Source of the DNA: Quadrisphaera setariae
GTDB taxonomy: Bacteria; Actinomycetota; Actinomycetes; Actinomycetales; Quadrisphaeraceae
Direction: 5' to 3'
DNA: 64,000 nucleotides
Assembly (NCBI RefSeq): GCF_008041935.1
Contig: NZ_VKAC01000001.1
Location: forward strand, 558,001 to 622,000
Made by a program: the position numbers and the translations under genes. The notes under the pieces were generated by a model that was not told where the DNA came from, searched no databases, and worked only from the letters and a program-made list of their open reading frames with translations. Below are positions 62,614 through 64,000 of the stretch, piece after piece (the first letter of the stretch is position 1; each line of letters begins with the position of its first letter).

Positions 62614-63219
62614 TCAAGGGGTGAGGGGCAGGCCCAGCCAGGCGTGCCAGCCGCCGTGCAGCACCAGCCACGCCAGCAGGCCGTAGCCCACCTGGCCGGG
62701 GTGCACGCCGTCACCCGCCTCGAGGTCGGCGATCCACTGGTCGTGGGACAGCAGCGGGCTGAAGCAGTCGACGTAGGGCACGCCGCGCCGGCTGGACACG
62801 TCGGCCCAGCCGCCCGCCAGCTCGGACACCGCCGCACGCAGCGACGGGTCGAGCGGCGGCGGCGGACCCACCACGAACGCCGGCACGTCGGCGGCAGCAG
62901 CGGTGTCGAGCACGTCGGCGAGGTTCAGCCGGCTGCGGGCCAGCGACGACCCGGCCGCCGCGTCGGCGTGGCCCAGAGCCACCACCAGGCGGTCGTCGGC
63001 ACCGCCCCAGCGGCGAGCCGCCTCGGGGTACCAGCGCTCGCGCAGGGCCGAGGTCGACTCGCCGGGCACGCCCAGCGCCATGACGGTGGCGGCGACCGCG
63101 TCGTGCTCGGTGCGGGTGCGGGCGGCGACCCGCCCGACCCACCCGAGCGCGCGCGGGTCGCCCACCCCGGCGACGAGGTCGTCACCGACCACGCAGACCC
63201 GCGTGGCCGGTGCCCTCAC
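62614..63219 (-). CDS. SGNH-fold (GDSL-like) protein with altered nucleophile
   Basis: 201 residues. Block I reads VCVVGDDLVAGVGDPRALGW, with Asp where a GDSL hydrolase has its catalytic Ser. Block III is ALGHADAAAGS (GxND altered to GHAD). Block V is GDGVHPGQVGYGL with Asp and His kept. A usual Ser-based esterase activity is therefore unlikely, though the Asp-His pair might be used differently. GTG start. It is 34 bases downstream of kgd on the same strand. Confidence 0.8.
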   Translation of the reverse strand: MRAPATRVCVVGDDLVAGVGDPRALGWVGRVAARTRTEHDAVAATVMALGVPGESTSALRERWYPEAARRWGGADDRLVVALGHADAAAGSSLARSRLNLADVLDTAAAADVPAFVVGPPPPLDPSLRAAVSELAGGWADVSSRRGVPYVDCFSPLLSHDQWIADLEAGDGVHPGQVGYGLLAWLVLHGGWHAWLGLPLTP

Positions 63220-63253
63220 CTGGAGTCACCCCGGGCGAGGGCCGACGACCGGG

Positions 63254-64000
63254 TCAACGGTCGAAGGCTTCCGAGACCAGGCTCTTCTGCTCCACGGCGT
63301 GCACCTTGGACCGCCCGGTGGCCGGCGAGGCCGACGCCGGACGGCTGATGCGCCGCACCGACCTGTCGGCCAGCACCTCCGCCAGCGCGTAGCCGAGGAA
63401 CGGCCACGCGCCCTGGTTGGCCGGCTCCTCCTGGACCCACACCAGCTCGGCGGAGGACGGGAAGGCCGACAGCGCCTCGTCCAGCGCGCGGGCGTCGAGC
63501 GGGTACAGCTGCTCGAGGCGGACGACGGCCGTGCGCCGGTCGCCGCGGCGCTCGCGCTCGGCCAGCAGGTCGTAGGCGACCTTGCCCGAGCACAGCAGCA
63601 CCCTGTCGACGGAGGAGGCGTCCACGGAGCCCGGGGCGTCACCGAGCACGGGCTGGAACCCGCCCTCGGTGAAGGCGGACACCGGCGAGCCCGCGGCCTT
63701 GAGCCGCAGCATCGACTTGGGCGTGAACACCACCAGTGGACGGCGGGGCCGCGCGTACGCCTGGCGGCGCAGCAGGTGGAAGTGCGACGCGGGCGTGGAG
63801 GGCATCGCCACGGTCATGTTCTCCTCGGCGCACAGCTGGAGGAACCGCTCGATGCGCGCCGAGGAGTGGTCCGGCCCCTGCCCCTCGTAGCCGTGGGGGA
63901 GCAGCAGCACCACGGAGGAGCGCTGCGCCCACTTCTGCTGGGAGGAGGAGATGAACTCGTCGATGATGGTCTGGGCGCCGCCGGCGAAGTCGCCGAACTG
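63254..64000 (-). CDS. kgd: C-terminal part of 2-oxoglutarate dehydrogenase E1/decarboxylase (KGD)
   Basis: The last 248 codons; the gene continues beyond the right edge. QFGDFAGGAQTIIDEFISSS, then VVLLLPHGYEGQGPDHSSAR and FTPKSMLRLK belong to the thiamine-diphosphate E1 C-terminal domains. In actinobacteria the full gene (about 1,250 residues) fuses an E2-like domain to E1 and feeds the TCA cycle; only the E1 end is visible here. The end CDR-type EQKSLVSEAFDR is the family terminus. Confidence 0.93.
   Translation of the reverse strand, partial: QFGDFAGGAQTIIDEFISSSQQKWAQRSSVVLLLPHGYEGQGPDHSSARIERFLQLCAEENMTVAMPSTPASHFHLLRRQAYARPRRPLVVFTPKSMLRLKAAGSPVSAFTEGGFQPVLGDAPGSVDASSVDRVLLCSGKVAYDLLAERERRGDRRTAVVRLEQLYPLDARALDEALSAFPSSAELVWVQEEPANQGAWPFLGYALAEVLADRSVRRISRPASASPATGRSKVHAVEQKSLVSEAFDR

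Overview
The window is very GC-rich DNA (third codon positions almost all G or C, many GTG starts, long shadow open frames) from a Gram-positive actinobacterium. Mycobacteria-type markers settle the phylum: mtrAB-lpqB, Lsr2, WhiB1, PdtaS, a SigH/RshA pair, ribosomal protein bL37, Rv3235-like and UPF0182 proteins. The gene set and the Tad pilus/EssC-like content would fit a Kineosporiaceae-like soil actinomycete, but that lower rank is a guess. Much of the window is a rearranged version of the block that M. tuberculosis carries from whiB1 (Rv3219) to mtrA (Rv3246c). It is core chromosome, not a genomic island.

Layout. 0-8 kb: a membrane protein, then mtrA-mtrB-lpqB, comF and a long-type hpf. 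8-12 kb: an orphan NarL-type response regulator, a YcaQ-type glycosylase, a decayed HNH/DUF222 fragment and a double GNAT protein. 12-17 kb: secA, an Rv3235-like/LysM pair and a small HTH gene. 17.6-20.4 kb: the first Tad locus (CpaB- and CpaE-like) followed by DUF6912. 21-25.7 kb: pdtaS, whiB1, a SigF-type sigma factor with its RsbW-type anti-sigma factor, and an acetyltransferase. 25.9-35.3 kb: a 1,398-residue FHA/FtsK-SpoIIIE (EssC-like) ATPase divergent from the main Tad operon (tadA, tadB, tadC, pilin, three TadE/G-like genes). 35.4-46 kb: lsr2, an ABC1 kinase, a ThiF-like protein, DUF5679, a zinc peptidase, a serine hydrolase behind three palindromic operators, a Nudix hydrolase, a zincin-2 protein, an epimerase and a PDZ/Lon-type protease. 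46-53 kb: UPF0182, the initiator tRNA, an MFS transporter, and a SAM-IV riboswitch with a Cys-containing leader peptide ahead of a DszC/SfnB-like flavoenzyme, then hisN. 53.5-59.2 kb: rsgA-aroA, a DoxX-like gene, sigH-rshA behind a SigH-type promoter, and the 24-residue bL37 gene. 59-64 kb: pilT, a YihY protein, an oxidoreductase, a 4 x 41-bp repeat array, an SGNH-fold protein and the C-terminal part of kgd.

How the parts work together. Envelope and stress control dominate: MtrAB-LpqB (cell wall and division), WhiB1/PdtaS (NO, redox and metal signalling), SigF/RsbW (general stress) and SigH/RshA (thiol stress). The Tad apparatus is split over two loci about 12 kb apart. Both loci carry GTGATCAC-type palindromes in their divergent promoter regions, which suggests shared control and also includes the EssC-like ATPase. 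The most notable regulatory arrangement is the tandem SAM-IV riboswitch and Cys-leader ORF (50.95-51.19 kb), which would let one sulfur-scavenging gene respond to both SAM and cysteine supply. Non-coding structures of unknown role are the 41-bp array at 62.46-62.60 kb, an 18-bp inverted repeat around one gene at 53.85-54.59 kb, a DnaA-box-like cluster after lpqB, and an 11-bp tandem repeat before an acetyltransferase gene.
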